Positions 59,779 through 64,000 of a DNA stretch of 64,000 bases are shown piece after piece (within the stretch, counting starts at the first letter, position 1; every line of letters starts with the position of its first letter). Made by a program: the position numbers and the translations under genes. This DNA is from Penelope pileata (taxonomy: Eukaryota > Chordata > Aves > Galliformes > Cracidae). The notes beneath the pieces are model-generated. The model saw only the letters and a program-made list of their open reading frames with translations. It had not been told where the DNA came from and did not search any database. The stretch spans positions 1,488,318-1,552,317 of the forward strand of contig WBMW01004867.1 of the NCBI GenBank assembly GCA_013396635.1. Direction: 5' to 3'.

Positions 59779-59890
59779 CCTCCCCTTCCCCTTCCCCTTC
59801 CCCTTCCCCTTCCCCTNNNNNNNNNNNNNNNNNNNNNNNNNNNNNNNNNNNNNNNNNNNNNNNNNNNNNNCTTCCCCTTCCCCTTCCCCT
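59779..59890. repeat. (CCCCTT)n hexanucleotide array with assembly gap
   Basis: Near-perfect CCCCTT units occur on both sides of 54 N (59817-59870). The minus strand is (GGGGAA)n, which has regular G4 runs and can form G-quadruplexes, a plausible cause of the failed read-through. True array length is unknown. Confidence 0.95.
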
Positions 59891-61239
59891 GTTAGATCTC
59901 TCCTAGTCCTTAGAAGAATTTACTGAACAAGCTCATTTTTATAACTAGCATTTCCTCCCAGAGGATCTTCTCTCCAGGCAATGCCGCACTTCTCAGACAA
60001 GCTCCAGATTTTAGAGAGTTCAGTCCACTGTGGCCCACAGGCAAGTACCAGTTTACCACAGGTGATGCAGATTCCTTGTGCACACAAGTAACATCTCTAG
60101 AAGCTGTGGTTGTTCTAGTAAGACGCAGATACCAACAACTCTGTTGTTAAAGCATCTTTAAAATGTGACATACATTTGGCAGTGGATGCTCCCGATATCA
60201 ACACAGTTCTGTTTTTTCAAAGTATGCAGACAATTGTTTTGACTACTAAACTGTGTTTGTGAGTCTTTCACTGCATAGCATATAGGCTTTGCATATATGT
60301 CAGTTGCTGATTAACTAGTATCACATGCAGTGTTGCAAGCTTCATTAGATGCAGTCAACACCTTCAGTCTGCATATTTTCTCCTACTGTGACACTTAAGA
60401 AATTTCTTAGCTGGATACTTCAGGTCTTCCAAAGGAAAGCGTGAAGCTGATCACTCCTTTTTTCAGGAAGAGACTCATGTAGTTTTCCCATGAAGAAGAT
60501 TTGTGCTGCACAGAAAACATCCACTCAATGTTTCTATCTCCAGTCATTCTTATTTCTCTCCAGCTGACCTGATTCCTAGACCATCTTGTTTTTTTATGCT
60601 TCGTTATCTTTGTCTTCCGCAGAGGACAAAGTTTCCACAGAGACTAAAACTGATGTGTTGCCTGAGCAACAAGTAATCTGAATCAAAGCAAGCACTTTAA
60701 TGTATCAAGAGCTGAGAACATTATCTTCTCACCTCCTTCCTGACAACAGAAACCTCTGATACATTTTTTCAAAGTGCAATTGTCTACAGTTTCCTTTGCC
60801 TGAAAATTAATTATCACAGACAAAAGCTACACTTGGTGTAGTATCTCAAGGTTGCACAGTGCCACTTATGTTTCTGCTGAATCCCAAACCCTCTTCTCCA
60901 TTCTCTTTTTAGAGAGGATCTTTGGAGAGTTCTTTCCAATAGGGGGACAGTGTGTCCCTTGGTATACAAAAAGCCTCATGTGATCTTATCTCACTATTTG
61001 GACTTCATGTCACTCTTCTGCTGTTTCTTGGCATCCAGGTTGACAGTGGCAGGTGTCTCTTTCTTCAGCCAGAATGTTCCTTCCAACTAGCTAATGGCCT
61101 CTGTTTTCCTGTGAAATACAATCTCCATATAAATGTGCTGAAGCACGGGGAAGTAAAAGATGGGATTTGAACCATATTTTTGAATGTTTGGAGCCAATTT
61201 GTGTCCACAGATATGTCCATCACTACCATGGTTTGGGTG

Positions 61240-61975
61240 TGAGCCTTTTACAGGGTGGGAGAAGAACTCATTGAGAGCAGCCCTGCAGTACTTACGGGTT
61301 CTGGTGGATGAAAAGCTTGATGTGAGCCAGCTGGGTCTGCTTGTAGCCCAGAAGGCCAACAGTATCCTGGGCTGCCTCAAAAGAGGAGTGCCCAGCAGGG
61401 TGCAGGAGGTGATTGCTCCCCTCTGCTATGCTCTCATGAGGCCCCATTTAGAGTACTGTATCCAGGCCAGGAGCCTCCTGCACAAGAAGGATGTGGAGCT
61501 GTTGGAGTGTGTCTGGAGGAGGCCATGAAGATGATCAGAGGGCTGGAGCACCTCTCCTATGAAGAAAGGCGGAGGGAGCTGGGCTTGTTAAGCTTGGAGA
61601 AGAAAATACCCCAGGGAGACCTCACTATTGGCCTTCCAGTACTTAAAAGGAGCTTATAAACAGGAGGAAGACCAACTTTTTAAATGATCTGATAGTGATA
61701 GGACAAGGGGGAATGATTTTAAACTAAAAGAGTGTAGATTTAGATTAGATGTTAGGGGGAAATTTTCCACTGAAAGGGTGGTGAGGCACTGGCACAGCTG
61801 CCCAGAGAAGCTGTGGGTGCCCCATCCCTGGAGGTGCTCAAGGCCAGGTTGGATGGGCCCTGGGCAGCCTGACCCAGTGGGTAGCAGCCCTGCCCCCAGC
61901 AGGGGGTTGGAACTGGGCGAGCTTTGATGTCCCTTCCAACCCAAGCTGTTCTGTTATTCTATTATCCCTTCCCTC
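61240..61975 (+). mobile_element. CR1 LINE, 3' portion, about 0.73 kb
   Basis: The longest CR1 copy in the window, in sense orientation: the ORF2 end ('gttctggtggatgaaaagct', 'gcccagaaggccaacagtat', 'gaggccccatttagagtact'), then the 3' UTR ('ggtgctcaaggccaggttgg', 'ccttccaacccaagc') and a terminal 'attctatt'. The reading frame is broken by frameshifts and stops. Confidence 0.9.
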
Positions 61976-64000
61976 CAGGCCAGGCATCTCTCAGTATAGA
62001 GAACCAATGCACTGAACAGTAGGTATTTCTGTCCTAAGTATACTTTCCCAAAGCCCTGAGGCACAGTATTGATGGGTCTGAATTACTTCAGACAGTGATG
62101 AAGGCAAGGAGTGTGATAGCAGCTAATAGATATAGGATGTAAGGTGGGCTTTTAATAATGGGAGAACAAGACTGTCCAGGAAGACCCTGCTTGTGCCTCT
62201 CTACGGCTGAAAGATCTAGAGGATTTGCCGTTTCAGCACAACTGTTGAATAAGATCCTTAGAGGACTGTAAAGAACAGAGCCAACTGCTATTTGGATCTT
62301 CGTGGTATTATCAAAACTGCTCAATTTGACGTTGGCTCTGTTACATTTGTCCTTCAGTGCTTTATTCAGCCAGGAACTCCCTCATCTCTCAGGTGTGTGT
62401 GCGTGCACTGCTGGGAGTCACCTGCATAATGAACAAACCTGTAGGCCCCTGCAGATTTTGCAAAAGAGAATTTTTTTTTTCAATTCTCGTGACCTTGTTT
62501 ATGAACGCAATAACACACATTGAAAGGGATTGTGTGGAGTTGCTTTTCTATGACTTAATCTCTCCTTTAAACTGCACTTTTTCATTTATGCCTGTCAACA
62601 ATCAGACTACTGACTGTATCAATAATTTTCCTTGAAAATCATTAGCCTGACGATGATATTTCAGTGCCTTGGAAACCATCACAATTGCTACTTAGAAAAA
62701 TGGATGCTGGGTTAGATGATAGCTCTCATCTCAGGCCAGATCTGAGGAGGGTGAACCTACCGGCTTGGTGTGTGCGCACCGATGTAATACTAAATGGCAG
62801 GGGCTGTCAACAGAATAGGATTTGTCATGCAGTGCTTTGTATAAGCTAAACAGTTACAGCCCTTCTCCCACAAAAGCTCTTCAATCCCACATGGGAAAAG
62901 TTTAGCACCTGGGCAAGGCTGTTGCACTCATCGCAAGATGAAACACAAAATGTTTTTTAAAATACTTTTGCTTAGCGTAGACCTCTGCATTATTCTTCTG
63001 AAATGTATTAGCTGCACATTCTTCTAACTTGAATTTTGCTCCTCACTATTTTACAGTTTTAAGATTTGTTTGATAACTTCTGACACTTTTCATCTTTGAT
63101 AAGGAGACATGAAATTTGTCCCACTAAACTTCAAGAGACGCTGCTACAGGGATTTATAGATAGCTAAACAAACCTTGTTTAATTGAAGGCATATCTGCTA
63201 AAAAATGACTAGATAATGAGCTTCTTACTTCTTTCTTGCTACTGAATTCGAGATAACATAGTTAATCGTCAGCTTTGATCGAGGAGTACATGGATCTGTC
63301 TCCATTTCCAGACCCACCTGTCGCAGATGGATTATAATTGCGGACAGTTTTTCCTTCCGTTTAGAAACGTGAAAAGCTCATATTGGCCACTGGAGGTCAC
63401 TGTAGTTCTACAAAGAGGAGAGAACCATTAATTAACTACTGACTAGGAAAGGATTTGGAGACCGAGCGTTCTGGGGTTTTATGTGACTACAGTGTGAAAA
63501 TCATGGGATAAAAACAATAAAATCCTATTGCAGAATGTGCCATATTTTGGCACTTTTTATTTTTTTTATTTTTTTTTTCAAAATTTGCATATTTATGTTT
63601 TACTATTTTGAGCAAATAGTGTAGGAGTCCACTTCCCACTTGTTCCTTTCCTAAGTGCTTTGGAGATTTCAAGTGCTTGATGTGCAAGAGGTGTCTCTAT
63701 GCTAGTGCCCATTTTCTTGTCTTTGCATAAAGATGGAAAATTCCTGTCAAGAAGTGTTCCCAGCCTCTTTGTGATTGCTCTGCTTCTCTTAGCTGGCCAC
63801 TCTTTGGAAGACCTACAGCTGAGGACGTAGGAAACATAGATTACTGTTTTTTGGAGATTTCCTGAAATTTTACCTTTGTCTTTCTCTGTCCTCTGTAGAC
63901 AGTAAAGTGCAACACCTACCTTCCAGCAGGCCTATGACGTGCTCAGCTCACAGCAAGCCCTTGTGCACCCACGTTCCTGGGGCAAGGCCCAAGCGCTGCT

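Larger units (their letters stand above)
54800..64000. other. Intergenic region downstream of METTL21E
   Basis: In mammals the next gene is SLC10A2. None of its transmembrane exons was recognised on either strand. Contents: CR1 copies at 57.4 and 61.2 kb, a (CCCCTT)n array with a gap, AT-rich microsatellites near 59.3 kb and an 84-codon minus-strand open frame at 56764-57018. The rest shows no feature I can support. Confidence 0.6.

Noticed and set aside
59779..59890. Regular hexamer spacing considered as a CRISPR-like or interstitial telomeric array
   Set aside because: There are no unique spacers, and the unit is CCCCTT, not the vertebrate telomere CCCTAA.
62088..62635. Small open frames on both strands near 62.3 kb
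   Set aside because: They are short and overlapping, without splice sites, domains or resemblance to SLC10A2 exons.

Overview
The window is vertebrate nuclear DNA, almost certainly from a bird and most likely a galliform such as chicken. It is AT-rich, with long introns and compact CpG-island promoters. CR1 LINE fragments are the main interspersed repeat. There is also an avian-type solo LTR and a mariner element resembling the chicken family Galluhop. Three protein-coding genes lie head to tail on the + strand in the conserved order BIVM, ERCC5 (XPG), METTL21E. This matches human 13q33, where the third gene survives only as the pseudogene METTL21EP.

Layout. 1-3.1 kb: intergenic, with one CR1 tail. 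3.1-3.85 kb: CpG-island promoter of BIVM. 4.47-18.4 kb: BIVM, nine coding exons giving 505 aa. 18.78-19.2 kb: CpG-island promoter of ERCC5, with an NRF1-type palindrome. 19.68-34.34 kb: ERCC5, fifteen coding exons giving 1126 aa. Intron 3 appears to be a short GC-AG intron and intron 13 is a textbook U12-type AT-AC intron. 34.4-38.4 kb: intergenic, with several phase-compatible exon-like segments that may be 5' exons of METTL21E or unrelated. 38.5-54.3 kb: METTL21E, four coding exons giving 256 aa, with the first coding exon 10.5 kb ahead of the rest. 54.3-64 kb: intergenic, with old CR1 copies, one longer CR1 copy at 61.2-61.97 kb, and a (CCCCTT)n array interrupted by an assembly gap.

Function. 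ERCC5 is the 3' endonuclease of nucleotide excision repair. Its catalytic acidic residues, acidic spacer, PCNA-binding box and basic tail are all readable. BIVM is a poorly characterised conserved protein; its core carries a Gln/Cys...His pattern like a papain-type cysteine peptidase, which is my inference. METTL21E is a seven-beta-strand protein-lysine methyltransferase with intact motif I and DxxY motif. The three genes are neighbours by conserved synteny, and nothing here shows a shared pathway. No tRNA, rRNA, CRISPR array or prokaryotic system was seen.

All exon joins were built by hand from GT-AG (or GC-AG / AT-AC) sites, continuity of reading frame and remembered family sequence. They have not been checked against transcripts.
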